A stretch of 64,000 nucleotides of DNA from CAZNHL01 sp964572965 (GCA_964572965.1 CAZNHL010000004.1:42305-106304); one strand, 5' to 3'. Shown: positions 8,557-16,881, numbered from the stretch's first letter. Made by a program: numbers and translations. The notes: a model not told the origin generated them from the letters alone.

Positions 8557-9657
8557 ATGAAATACATTTACCTGTTTATAACTCTAATTTTGGTAGAAAT
8601 CCCAAGTTTCGGACAAGGGTCTTCTGAGTCTCAATATAGAAACAATAATCTGAGAACATCCGGTAACACGAAGCAAAGACTTGATAGTTTAATTACTGAA
8701 AACAAAAGTAAAACTGTATTTGAGTATGACGGAAATTACAAGGCTTCAAAAACATCTTCATATTACTGGGATGTTGATCATTGGACTTACTCCTATTACA
8801 TCCAATATGAGACCAACGTAGATGGCTTGCTAAGCCAAGAGATTTCATATAATAAAGATGGCGTGAACTGGGTCGCTGCAGATAAAATTCTTTACGAGTA
8901 TAATGTTGATAAAAAGGTTTCTGAAGTAACAGGCTATAACTGGGATGAAAATCTGCAGCAATGGAAAAACAGCTGGAAAAACAACTATACTTATGGCACT
9001 AATGGTATCACTCAAAAACTAGGATATCAATGGGATGTTGATAGTTGGAAAGCTTTCTCAAAATCAGACTATGAATATGATAAAGCCGATGCAAATGACA
9101 TTCGCATTGAGAATGCTTACAATTGGTCTAATGAGCAATGGAAGTTCCAGGAGTCAATAATGATTCTGTATGATCTAGCAGGAAATGTATCAGAGGAAAC
9201 ATCTGATAGATGGGATGATGACAACAGCGAGTTTAAACAAAATTACTATACGCTCTATACGTACGACAACGCCTATTCATACGATGACTTAATTATGCCG
9301 GCATTTATGACTTTGTCACGTGCATTTCCGCATAAAATAGTTCAGAGCGAATCAACAGGAGAAAAGGGGCTTGGGAAAACTATCTTTTACTATACAAATT
9401 TAGTCGCAACCAATATAGAAGATGCTACAATTTCTTCTTTAAAAATTTACCCAAACCCTGCGACCAACAGACTCTTTATTGAAACGGAGAAAAAGCCCTC
9501 TGCTCTTAGCATTTTGGACATCACTGGTAAAGAAATTTCAACATTGACGAATGCTGAGAATAGCATAGATGTAAACTCTCTTCAAAACGGTGTATACTTC
9601 CTGAAAGTAAACACTGAGTCAGAAGTAAGTACTTTGAGATTTGTAAAAGAGCAATAA
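8557..9657 (+). CDS. Secreted Trp/Tyr-rich repeat protein with T9SS type A sorting domain
   Basis: 366 residues with a signal peptide ending in SFGQ. Residues about 50-260 hold four to five imperfect units of about 40-45 residues. Each has a WD or NW core and an aromatic strand (YYWDVDHWTYSYY, YNWDENLQQWKNSW, YQWDVDSWKAFSKS, YNWSNEQWKFQE, DRWDDDNSEF), similar in style to RHS/YD-like or DUF3836-like repeats, though I cannot fix the family. A T9SS type A sorting domain ends the chain (IYPNPATNRLFIE, LQNGVYFLKVNT, LRFVKEQ). It is last in the row of surface-protein genes. A stem-loop at 9663 separates it from the convergent menC. Confidence 0.87.
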   Translation: MKYIYLFITLILVEIPSFGQGSSESQYRNNNLRTSGNTKQRLDSLITENKSKTVFEYDGNYKASKTSSYYWDVDHWTYSYYIQYETNVDGLLSQEISYNKDGVNWVAADKILYEYNVDKKVSEVTGYNWDENLQQWKNSWKNNYTYGTNGITQKLGYQWDVDSWKAFSKSDYEYDKADANDIRIENAYNWSNEQWKFQESIMILYDLAGNVSEETSDRWDDDNSEFKQNYYTLYTYDNAYSYDDLIMPAFMTLSRAFPHKIVQSESTGEKGLGKTIFYYTNLVATNIEDATISSLKIYPNPATNRLFIETEKKPSALSILDITGKEISTLTNAENSIDVNSLQNGVYFLKVNTESEVSTLRFVKEQ

Positions 9658-9662
9658 TTGCC

Positions 9663-9703
9663 TTGATCAAAGGCTGAGCAGTGGTATACCAGCCTTTGAT
9701 CAA
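9663..9703. terminator. Stem-loop between convergent genes
   Basis: A perfect 13-bp stem (9663-9675 with 9691-9703), 15-nt loop. It lies between two convergent genes, just beyond the menC stop. T-tracts are poor on both sides, so its role as a two-way terminator is probable but not proven. Confidence 0.55.
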
Positions 9704-9713
9704 ACACAAAGTG

Positions 9714-10805
9714 TTATTCACTCACTTCCTTCCACACCAGACTACTCAAATCCCAGTCATTCTTATGATTATAGTAAATACTCCCTTTTCTTATTTCCAG
9801 TGGAGAGGGAATATTATTCTCGTAAAGACCTCCTGTTCCCAAACCATGAACATAACCGTTATCAACAGAAGCAGTAAACTGACTGATGGCATTCAAGCCA
9901 ATATTTGACTCCAATGCAGATGTTATCCACCAGCCGATCTTTTTGGTGTTTGCAAGCTGAATCCAGTCAAGTGTAGACAATATGCCACCTAATAAAGTAG
10001 GTTTTAAAATAATGTACTGAGGCCTCAGCACCTCTAACATATCATCCTTTTCAAATACATCCGTAATACCTATTAACTCCTCGTCTAAAGCGATCGGGAT
10101 TATCTTCTTCTCACACAACTCTCTCATCAAAGCCACCTTTCCCGCTTCTACCGGTTGTTCAATTGAATGAAGCTTCAGCGGTTTTAATCGTTCCAGTTTC
10201 TCAATGGCATCATCTTCCCCAAAAGCGCCATTTGCATCCACACGTAAGGTCACTTCAGATTCTCTGAACTCTTTTCTTATATCTTTCAAAATATCAAGCT
10301 CGGTATCAAAATCGATTGCCCCTACTTTCATTTTGATACAATTATAGCCTTGAGCAAGTTTTTCTATTACCTGCTTTCTCATAAAATCGCTGTTTCCCAT
10401 CCATACTAAACCATTAATAGGAATACCTGCATTTTGCTGACTGAAAGGAGTCACGGTAATCTGCCTGCTCCCACCTCCGTGCAAATCAAGCCAGGCAGTT
10501 TCCAGCGCAAAAACTACAGAAGGCAACTCCTTGATCAATGGCTGAATGCTCTCTAAAGATTCTATTTCACTGACAGCCCCCAGCACTTTTACTAATCTTT
10601 CCTCAAAATCAGGAAGGTCATCCACACTCAATGCTTTCAACGGAGCGGCCTCTCCTATTCCAAACACTTCTGGTTCATCGCTGTACCAAAGTTTTATATA
10701 CCACGCATCCTTCTGCTTTAATACTCCCCGTGATGTACCCGCTTCAAACTTAAAATCAAGTACTTTATGTGCCCAAGCGGCCTTTAATATCCTGTTATTC
10801 TCCAT
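9714..10805 (-). CDS. menC: o-Succinylbenzoate synthase (menaquinone biosynthesis)
   Basis: 363 residues, an enolase-superfamily enzyme that dehydrates SHCHC to o-succinylbenzoate in menaquinone synthesis. Visible active-site marks: the KxK motif (KMK, residues 158-160) with the base lysine, Asp190 in RVDANGAF, Glu216 in SIEQP, Asp241 in LDEE as metal ligands, and Lys268 in LKPT. The WWITSALESNIGLNAISQF segment is typical of Bacteroidota MenC. A dipeptide epimerase of the same superfamily is the main alternative, but those motifs fit MenC better. The gene stands alone, away from a menaquinone operon, and is divergent from the Usp gene. Menaquinone would feed the oxidase encoded at the end of the window. 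Confidence 0.88.
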   Translation of the reverse strand: MENNRILKAAWAHKVLDFKFEAGTSRGVLKQKDAWYIKLWYSDEPEVFGIGEAAPLKALSVDDLPDFEERLVKVLGAVSEIESLESIQPLIKELPSVVFALETAWLDLHGGGSRQITVTPFSQQNAGIPINGLVWMGNSDFMRKQVIEKLAQGYNCIKMKVGAIDFDTELDILKDIRKEFRESEVTLRVDANGAFGEDDAIEKLERLKPLKLHSIEQPVEAGKVALMRELCEKKIIPIALDEELIGITDVFEKDDMLEVLRPQYIILKPTLLGGILSTLDWIQLANTKKIGWWITSALESNIGLNAISQFTASVDNGYVHGLGTGGLYENNIPSPLEIRKGSIYYNHKNDWDLSSLVWKEVSE

Positions 10806-10817
10806 TAATAAATATCC

Positions 10818-10848
10818 TTTGATATGAGCCTTTAAGGGGGTAAATTTG
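10818..10848 (+). promoter_or_regulatory. Promoter of the Usp-antiporter operon
   Basis: A near-perfect Bacteroidota promoter: TTTG at 10818-10821, a 19-nt spacer, then TAAATTTG at 10841-10848 (consensus TTTG-N19-TAnnTTTG). The Usp start codon follows 25 nt on. Confidence 0.8.
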
Positions 10849-10873
10849 TTGATATGCCTATGAGACTATCAAT

Positions 10874-11758
10874 ATGCAATTTTACAAAAAAGAACCTTAC
10901 CCTTTTGAAAAAATAGCCATTGCGGTCACTTTTTCACCTTTTTTAGAAGGACTTGTGAGTGAAGCATTCCGATTAGGACAACTTTTCGAGGCTGAACTTC
11001 ATTTTATACATGTTGGTAAACCAGACCCTGTAAACGAAAACAGGCTCAACCAACTGATCTTATTTCACAGCAAAGAACTATCTTCCCCGACTGTTACCGT
11101 ACAGTTTCTTGCCGGTGAAGATGTAGTAGAAACGCTCCTGTCGGCCTGTAAAGAGAAAGAAGCAGACCTGTTAATCACCGGTGGACTGACCAAAGAGTCT
11201 ATTCTGAAATATTATATCGGTTCTGTTTCCAGAATGGTGTGCAGAAAAGCCAAATGTTCAGTACTGGTCATAAAAGAACCGGGAAAAACGCCCAAACCTT
11301 TTGAACATATCGTTGTTAACTGTGTTGAAAACGACAAAACAATTCCTTCTATTCAAACAGCACTTTATATCGCAGAAAAAGAAAAGCAGGAACACATTGA
11401 TGTGGTTTTTGAAGACTCCTTCAAAAACATATCAAACTTGTTGAACTCTACAGCTACTGAAGACGAAAAGGAACAAACGAGTCAGAATTTATATGAAGAA
11501 GCACAAACAAGAATGTCTGCGATTCTTTCGAATGTAAAAAGTAATGACACTGTTAAAATTGCCAGCCATATTGTTTCCGGAAAACCAGGATTAGGGGTTA
11601 GTAATTTTGCCAGGGAAATTCATGCAGATTTACTGGTCGTAAATTCTCCTGACTCCCAATTGGGTTTACTTGACAGGATTTTCCCACATGGTTTGGAATA
11701 CAGCCTTGAAAACCTTCCAAGTAACCTGATGATTGTTCATTCAAGACCTAATGAGTAA
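10874..11758 (+). CDS. Tandem-domain universal stress protein (UspA family)
   Basis: 294 residues made of two Usp folds of about 140 residues each. The first (residues about 10-140) opens with FEKIAIAVTFSPF and ends with GGLTKESILKYYIGSVSRMVCRKAKCSVLVIK, which matches the G-x2-G/S type nucleotide loop. The second ends in LLDRIFPHGLEYSLENLPSNLMIVHS and looks degenerate in the ATP loop. Such proteins are cytoplasmic and bind ATP or signal molecules. It is 42 nt upstream of a monovalent cation/proton antiporter, a pairing that suggests it senses or regulates transporter activity (inference). Confidence 0.88.
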   Translation: MQFYKKEPYPFEKIAIAVTFSPFLEGLVSEAFRLGQLFEAELHFIHVGKPDPVNENRLNQLILFHSKELSSPTVTVQFLAGEDVVETLLSACKEKEADLLITGGLTKESILKYYIGSVSRMVCRKAKCSVLVIKEPGKTPKPFEHIVVNCVENDKTIPSIQTALYIAEKEKQEHIDVVFEDSFKNISNLLNSTATEDEKEQTSQNLYEEAQTRMSAILSNVKSNDTVKIASHIVSGKPGLGVSNFAREIHADLLVVNSPDSQLGLLDRIFPHGLEYSLENLPSNLMIVHSRPNE

Positions 11759-11800
11759 TCAAAAAACTAAAATAAATAAGCTTTAAATTACCCCTGCTGA

Positions 11801-13045
11801 ATGAAACTTACCCATGATCAAGTGATCACCTTCCTGCTGGCAATCAGTGCCATGCTTATATTGGGACGTTTGATTGGCGAATTCTTCAAGAAATTTGGCC
11901 AGCCGATGGTTATCGGCGAAATATTGGCCGGAATTATTCTTGGACAAACGATACTCGGACATTATAGTCCGGAGACCTTTCAATCCCTCTTTCCTTCCGG
12001 GCCTGTCAGTATAGCCATGGATGGATTCACAAGAGTTGCTGTTATCCTTTTGCTGTTTATTGCCGGAACTGAAGTAGAGTTAGGCGTTGTACGGCAACAA
12101 GGAGGAAAAGCAATTTCTGTCAGCTTTTTCAGTATTGTTATCCCTTTTGCCCTGGGCTTTCTGGTACCGTGGTTCAAGCCTGATTTCTTCGGCATTACAG
12201 AAGCTAATAAACTGATCTTCTCTTTATTCCTTGGCACTGCACTATCCATTACAGCCATGCCTGTATTAGCGCGTATTCTGATGGATTTAGACTTGCTGAA
12301 AACTCCTATCGGTATGCTGATTATTTCTGCCGCCATGGTGGACGATTTTGTCGGATGGCTATTCTTTTCAGTACTGCTTACCCTGATCCATAACGACATT
12401 AACCTGTTTGCTGTCATAAAAACGATTGGCTATACGACACTCTTCTCATTGATCATGCTTACTGCCGGACGCTACCTGTTCGACAAAATACTTCCATGGA
12501 TCAACAAGAAGCTTTCCTGGCCGGGCGGTATGTTATCACTGTCAATAGCACTTTGTCTGCTGGCTGCTTCATTTACAGAGTACATTGGTGTTCATGCTAT
12601 TTTTGGGGCTTTCATTTATGGTGTTGCTTTAGGTGATTCTGTTCACTTTACAGAAAAAGCAAAAGAGATTCTACACCAGTTTGTAAATAACATATTTGCT
12701 CCTTTGTTCTTTGTATCAATCGGACTGCGTATCAATTTTGCGGCAAATTTCGATTTGAGCCTTACATTGATTGTATTGATCATTGCCTTTGCCGGAAAAA
12801 TGGCCGGTGGCTGGCTGGGTGCACGTATTATGGGTATCCGCAGTAGCAAATCGCTGGCAATAGCCTCCTGTATGAATGCGCGCGGTGCAATGGAAATCAT
12901 TCTTGGCTTGCTGGCATTAGAAGCAGGCATTATCACCCCTTCAATGTTTGTATCATTGGTGATCATGGCCATGTTTACCAGCATTACTGCGGGGCCAATG
13001 GCTAAATTCTGGCTAAAGAAAAGAGTGGACGTCGCTTTGTATTGA
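11801..13045 (+). CDS. Cation/proton antiporter, CPA2 (KefB/NapA-like) membrane domain
   Basis: 414 residues, almost entirely membrane-embedded, about 12 helices, without the C-terminal RCK/TrkA-N domain of full KefB proteins. Seen: the N-terminal GRLIGEFFKKFGQPMVIGEILAGIILG motif common to CPA2 members, the unwound-helix region LSITAMPVLARILMDLDLL with the nearby AAMVDDFVGWL (the two-acid site is likely here), and MNARGAMEIILGLLALEAGI near the end. It would exchange Na+ or K+ for H+ across the inner membrane. Transcribed with the Usp gene from the promoter at 10818. Ion choice cannot be read from sequence. Confidence 0.9.
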   Translation: MKLTHDQVITFLLAISAMLILGRLIGEFFKKFGQPMVIGEILAGIILGQTILGHYSPETFQSLFPSGPVSIAMDGFTRVAVILLLFIAGTEVELGVVRQQGGKAISVSFFSIVIPFALGFLVPWFKPDFFGITEANKLIFSLFLGTALSITAMPVLARILMDLDLLKTPIGMLIISAAMVDDFVGWLFFSVLLTLIHNDINLFAVIKTIGYTTLFSLIMLTAGRYLFDKILPWINKKLSWPGGMLSLSIALCLLAASFTEYIGVHAIFGAFIYGVALGDSVHFTEKAKEILHQFVNNIFAPLFFVSIGLRINFAANFDLSLTLIVLIIAFAGKMAGGWLGARIMGIRSSKSLAIASCMNARGAMEIILGLLALEAGIITPSMFVSLVIMAMFTSITAGPMAKFWLKKRVDVALY

Positions 13046-13057
13046 TTTATAGATATC

Positions 13058-13108
13058 AGACAATAGATTTTAGAATTGAGACAAAACAGATTCTAAAATC
13101 TATTGTCT
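13058..13108. terminator. AT-rich perfect 19-bp hairpin between antiporter and GNAT genes
   Basis: Arms 13058-13076 and 13090-13108 are exact reverse complements (19 bp), loop 13 nt. It lies 12 nt after the antiporter stop and 13 nt before the next start codon. It may end the antiporter transcript; no long T-tract follows. Confidence 0.65.
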
Positions 13109-13121
13109 AATTAATTCAGCT

Positions 13122-13649
13122 ATGTACCAAGACAACTTAGAATCTGCAAGATTAACAACCCGTTTTTTAAAACCCGAAGATGCCATCATATGGGCTGATT
13201 TTTTCAAAGACAAAGAAGCTGCTGAATTCATCCCAGCCTATGGCCTTACTGCCAATGAAGACAGAGCTAAACTCTGGATAGACAGACAGCTAAACCGTTA
13301 CGCAGAAAACAGATTAGGATTACAGGCTCTTATTGACAAAACAACCAATCAGATGGTGGGACAATGCGGTGTGCTTGTGCAGGAAGTTGATGGCAAAACC
13401 GAAATTGAAGTCGGTTATCATATCTTCAAAAAATATTGGGGACAAGGTTATGCGCCCGAAGCTGCGAAACTTTTCATTGATTACGCTTTTAAAAACATGC
13501 TCGCAGAATCTGTCATTTCTATTATTGCCACCGAAAACATTAAATCACAAAGGGTAGCAGAGAAAAATGGTCTTGTACGTGAAAAACAAACCACCTTTGG
13601 AGGATTCGATGTTTTCATATACAGAATAAACAAATCAGCTTTTAAATAA
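13122..13649 (+). CDS. GNAT N-acetyltransferase, RimJ/RimL type
   Basis: 175 residues covering one complete Acetyltransf_3 domain: ESARLTTRFLKPEDAIIWADFF at the start, EVGYHIFKKYWGQGYAPEAAKLFIDYAF with the acetyl-CoA pyrophosphate loop (WGQGYA, residues about 108-113), and SQRVAEKNGLVREKQ near the end. It would acetylate a protein N-terminus or a small amine. The next GNAT gene follows 7 nt on, so they form a two-gene unit. Substrate unknown. Confidence 0.87.
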   Translation: MYQDNLESARLTTRFLKPEDAIIWADFFKDKEAAEFIPAYGLTANEDRAKLWIDRQLNRYAENRLGLQALIDKTTNQMVGQCGVLVQEVDGKTEIEVGYHIFKKYWGQGYAPEAAKLFIDYAFKNMLAESVISIIATENIKSQRVAEKNGLVREKQTTFGGFDVFIYRINKSAFK

Positions 13650-13656
13650 CCAATAA

Positions 13657-14127
13657 ATGACATATACCATCAAACGCATTTCTGTCAACGAAGCTGGTCT
13701 ACTCGCAAACCTGATCGCTGAGCTTCTTTATGATTTCAATGTAAAAAGTGGCAATAGTAACTTCGTTATCGACAAAGCCAAAATAGAAACTGTCTGTAAG
13801 GAATTATTACCAAGGGAGAACTTCGGTGCTTTCATCGCTTTTGATACTTCAAATAACCCTGCAGGAATGATTACCATTGCCCAGGCAACCGCTATTTATA
13901 ACGGTGGTGACTTTGGTGTAATTACAGAACTTTATGTAGACAGAAACATCAGAAGTCAGGGACTTGGAAAACTTCTCATCGAAACGGGGCTGGAATTTTC
14001 AAGAAGCCAGAAATGGCAAAAAGTAGAAGTCGGTGCACCCAATAAAACCGACTGGCCAAGAACAATTGATTTTTACCTTAAAAACGGCTTTGAAGAAAAA
14101 GGACCAAAGCTGAGAATTAATTTATAA
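13657..14127 (+). CDS. GNAT N-acetyltransferase
   Basis: 156 residues with a single Acetyltransf_1 domain: strand GVITELYVDRNIRSQGLGKLLIETGLEF contains the CoA-binding RSQGLGKLL loop (near residues 98-106), and the end has DFYLKNGFEEKGPKL, the usual C-terminal beta bulge. It differs from the upstream RimJ-like enzyme and is not a recent duplicate. Co-transcribed with it. Substrate unknown. Confidence 0.86.
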   Translation: MTYTIKRISVNEAGLLANLIAELLYDFNVKSGNSNFVIDKAKIETVCKELLPRENFGAFIAFDTSNNPAGMITIAQATAIYNGGDFGVITELYVDRNIRSQGLGKLLIETGLEFSRSQKWQKVEVGAPNKTDWPRTIDFYLKNGFEEKGPKLRINL

Positions 14128-14199
14128 GCTATATAAGACTTCATCATAGCAATTTCCGTAGAACATAAATTAATTGTACATTTATAAAAACGAGAAGCA

Positions 14200-14403
14200 A
14201 TGGAACAATTTCATTTATATACGAAAATCAGCTATTTGCCTACTGATTTAAAATCTGAGGTAAATGACTTCGTTGATTTCTTGCTAAATAAAAGAAAGAA
14301 AGAAATTCCCATCAAAAAGCCAAAATTCGGATCAGCAAAAGGGGAAATTATCATATCCGCCGATTTTGATGAACCATTGGATGATTTTAAAGAATACATG
14401 TAA
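14200..14403 (+). CDS. DUF2281-type antitoxin (VapB-like)
   Basis: 67 residues. The helix YLPTDLKSEVNDFVDFLLNKR followed by a basic-polar region and FGSAKGEIIISADFDEPLDDFKEYM matches DUF2281 antitoxins, in which the C-terminal acidic peptide wraps the partner PIN toxin. The stop codon overlaps the toxin start by one base (TAATG), a sign of translational coupling. It would neutralise the downstream toxin and probably repress its own promoter; no clear operator is visible. Confidence 0.85.
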   Translation: MEQFHLYTKISYLPTDLKSEVNDFVDFLLNKRKKEIPIKKPKFGSAKGEIIISADFDEPLDDFKEYM

Positions 14404-14786
14404 TGGAAATCCTTCTTGATACACATGCATTGATCTGGTTTCTTAACGGAGATGAAAAATTACCACAAACAGTCAAAGTAGCTATAGAAAATCCGAACAA
14501 CACAATACTAGTTAGCATTGCCTCCATCTGGGAAATCTCCATAAAAATAAGCCTCGACAAAATCCGGTTTACAAAAGGATTTAAACATTTTTTAGAATTG
14601 ATAGAAGAAAATGGATTTGAATTGCTTCCTATTACTTTCGAACATACAATTGTGGTAGCTTCACTAGACTTTATTCATCGAGACCCATTCGACAGACTTT
14701 TAATTGCTCAATGTAAAACAGACAATCTCATCCTTGCTACTAAAGACGAAAATATTCAGAAGTATACGATAAAAACTATCTGGTAA
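14403..14786 (+). CDS. PIN-domain ribonuclease toxin (VapC-like)
   Basis: 127 residues. A PIN domain with the expected acidic quartet: Asp6 (LLDTHALIW), Glu44 (SIWEISIK), Asp94 and Asp97 (HRDPFDRLLIAQ). These coordinate Mg2+ or Mn2+ for RNA cleavage. All are intact, so the toxin is probably active. Overlap of one base with the antitoxin gene. A two-way terminator follows at 14790. The pair sits alone between unrelated genes, typical of an inserted toxin-antitoxin module. RNA target unknown. Confidence 0.9.
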   Translation: MEILLDTHALIWFLNGDEKLPQTVKVAIENPNNTILVSIASIWEISIKISLDKIRFTKGFKHFLELIEENGFELLPITFEHTIVVASLDFIHRDPFDRLLIAQCKTDNLILATKDENIQKYTIKTIW

Positions 14787-14789
14787 AAC

Positions 14790-14825
14790 ACAAGAAAGGC
14801 TTCCTTATTGGGAAGCCTTTCTTGT
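14790..14825. terminator. Bidirectional terminator between the toxin gene and the ABC-F gene
   Basis: A perfect 15-bp stem (14790-14804 with 14811-14825), 6-nt loop, between two convergent genes. On the minus strand a T-rich stretch follows, so it should serve the ABC-F gene; the stem also carries A/T runs for the plus strand. Confidence 0.88.
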
Positions 14826-14840
14826 ATAGAAGTGATAAAT

Positions 14841-16481
14841 CTACTTCACCTTCTTCTCTATATCACGCAGGTTTTCCATTTTCTTATTTCTAAGGAAACC
14901 ATTGATATCTTCCATATGATCCTTAATGCGTTTGTTACCAAATTCATAAACCTTACTAGCCAGGCCATCAAGGAAATCTCTGTCGTGAGATACCAGAATG
15001 ATTGTCCCGTCAAATGCCAATAAAGCTTCTTTCAGAATGTCCTTTGTCTTAAGATCCAGGTGATTGGTAGGTTCATCAAGAATCAATAAGTTAACAGGCT
15101 CTAATAGCAATTTGATCATTGCCAGACGTGTTTTCTCACCACCTGAAAGTACTTTCACTTTCTTCGCAGAAAGCTCGCCACCAAACATAAATGCCCCAAG
15201 GATATCCTTGATTTTCGTACGAATTTCTCCTACCGCAATGTTATCTATCGTCTGGAACACAGTCAATTCGCCATCAAGCAATGCAGCCTGATTTTGCGCG
15301 AAATAACCGATCTGGATATTGTGACCCAACTGAAGTTTCCCTTCAAAGTCGATCTCGCCCATAATGGCTTTCACCAATGTAGACTTACCCTCTCCGTTCT
15401 TTCCTACAAAGGCAATTTTTTCACCTCTTTCAATCGTCACAGAAGCGTCGGTAAATACAGTATGGTCGCCATACTTCTTAGTCAGGCCTTCCACAATTAC
15501 CGGATAATTACCCGAACGTGGTGCTGGTGGAAATTTCAGGTTCAGCGCTGAAGTATCTTCTTCATCCACCTCCAGAATTTCCAATTTCTCAAGCATTTTC
15601 ACGCGTGATTGTACTTGAAGCGTTTTTGAGTAAGTTCCTTTAAAGCGCTCAATAAACTCCATGTTATCAGCAATCATACGCTGCTGCTCCATCACAGCCT
15701 TTTGCTGATGCTCACGGCGTTCCTGACGCAACTGCAAGTAATGAGAGTAATTTACCTTGTAATCGTAAATACGGCCCATTGTTACTTCAATGGTACGGTT
15801 TGTAATATTGTCAACAAAAGCCCTATCGTGAGAAATCACCATTACAGCTTTGGCACTGTTAATCAAAAAGTCTTCCAGCCATTGGATAGATTCAATATCC
15901 AGGTGGTTTGTCGGCTCATCCAGTAAAATCAGATCCGGCTCCTGAATCAATATCTTAGCCAACTCTATACGCATTCTCCAGCCACCACTGAATTCGGTAG
16001 TAGACCTCGTAAAATCTTCACGTACAAAACCAAGGCCTAGCAAAGTCTTTTCTACTTTTGCATCGTAATTGATTTCTTCAATAGAATAGTATTTCTCGCC
16101 AAGCTCAGAAACTCTTTCAATCAGTTTCATGTAGCTGTCAGACTCATAATCTGTACGTGTTTCAAGTTGATGATTCAACTCTTCCATCTCAGCCTTCATG
16201 CCCAATACTTTGGCAAAAGCTTTAGATGTTTCCTCGAAAACAGTACAGTCATCAGCCGTTAGCAAATGCTGTGGTAAATATGCGATAACCGCGTCTGCCG
16301 GAGCGGAAATACGACCGCTGGTTGGCTTTTCTGCCCCTGCAATAATCTTCAGCAAAGTAGATTTACCTGCTCCATTCTTACCCATGAGGGCAATCCTGTC
16401 TTTCTCGTTGATGTTAAATGAAATATCGCTAAAAAGAGTAGCCCCGCTAAATGCTTTCCCTATTCCGTCTACTGAAATCAT
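14841..16481 (-). CDS. ABC-F family ribosome-associated ATPase
   Basis: 546 residues with two ABC domains and no membrane segment. Domain 1: Walker A GKNGAGKST (34-42), signature EFSGGWRMRIELA, Walker B LILLDEPTNHLD. Domain 2: GKNGEGKST, LSGGEKTRLAMI, LLILDEPTNHLD. A charged helical linker between them (residues about 240-310, LRQERREHQQKAVMEQQRM) is the region that contacts the P-site tRNA in ABC-F proteins. These proteins act on stalled or initiating ribosomes; some give antibiotic protection, but nothing here points to resistance, and length and motifs fit the housekeeping group (YbiT/Uup-like). A canonical promoter lies at 16502-16533. Confidence 0.92.
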   Translation of the reverse strand: MISVDGIGKAFSGATLFSDISFNINEKDRIALMGKNGAGKSTLLKIIAGAEKPTSGRISAPADAVIAYLPQHLLTADDCTVFEETSKAFAKVLGMKAEMEELNHQLETRTDYESDSYMKLIERVSELGEKYYSIEEINYDAKVEKTLLGLGFVREDFTRSTTEFSGGWRMRIELAKILIQEPDLILLDEPTNHLDIESIQWLEDFLINSAKAVMVISHDRAFVDNITNRTIEVTMGRIYDYKVNYSHYLQLRQERREHQQKAVMEQQRMIADNMEFIERFKGTYSKTLQVQSRVKMLEKLEILEVDEEDTSALNLKFPPAPRSGNYPVIVEGLTKKYGDHTVFTDASVTIERGEKIAFVGKNGEGKSTLVKAIMGEIDFEGKLQLGHNIQIGYFAQNQAALLDGELTVFQTIDNIAVGEIRTKIKDILGAFMFGGELSAKKVKVLSGGEKTRLAMIKLLLEPVNLLILDEPTNHLDLKTKDILKEALLAFDGTIILVSHDRDFLDGLASKVYEFGNKRIKDHMEDINGFLRNKKMENLRDIEKKVK

Positions 16482-16501
16482 GTTTATTCTAATTTATACC
16501 A

Positions 16502-16533
16502 CAAAGGTACAAAAAGCAGGGAGAAGCCCCAAA
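16502..16533 (-). promoter_or_regulatory. Promoter of the ABC-F gene
   Basis: On the minus strand, TTTG (16533-16530), a 20-nt spacer and TACCTTTG (16509-16502), matching the Bacteroidota consensus. The start codon is 21 nt further on, giving a short leader. Confidence 0.78.
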
Positions 16534-16630
16534 ATACACATAACTATGAGCGTGTTATTGAAAGATTATACAATTTGAAGATTAAGAGTCCCTCCCCTCT
16601 AGCGCAAGGTTAAATTAAGATCCCAGGTAC

Positions 16631-16852
16631 CTGGCGCAAGCGTCCGCTTGTGTCTAAATTTGTTCGGGCGTCCCGCCCACAATAACCTTTTTGTAAGCTA
16701 TGAGCATCAAATATAAGTTCCGATACCAAAATCGCCATACTTTGTAACTTTACAGGAGTTTACTAACAAGATTTAATGAATTATATAGGCAAATAATAAA
16801 AAATCAGGGCGGGACGCCCGGACAAAAAGGCACAAGCGGACGCTTGCGCCAG
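16631..16852. mobile_element. MITE-like element with about 47-bp terminal inverted repeats
   Basis: The left end 16631-16678 and the right end 16807-16852 are inverted copies. The outer 22 nt are the same except inside the centre, and the inner CGGGCGTCCCGCCC is perfect. Each end is itself built of two small palindromes, CAAGCG-TC-CGCTTG and GGGCG-TCC-CGCCC. The 128-nt interior is AT-rich and encodes nothing. High G+C of the ends contrasts with the surroundings. No clear target-site duplication is seen; the left flank completes a 12-nt palindrome (CCAGGTACCTGG, 16623-16634). The element fills most of the 400-nt gap 16482-16881. The rest of that gap has only the ABC-F promoter. Confidence 0.75.
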
Positions 16853-16881
16853 ACATAGAAAAATATCTTAAAACAAGCTAC

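Noticed and set aside
14841..16481. Antibiotic-resistance ABC-F protein
   Set aside because: Motifs and length fit the general ABC-F group; no resistance-specific feature is seen.
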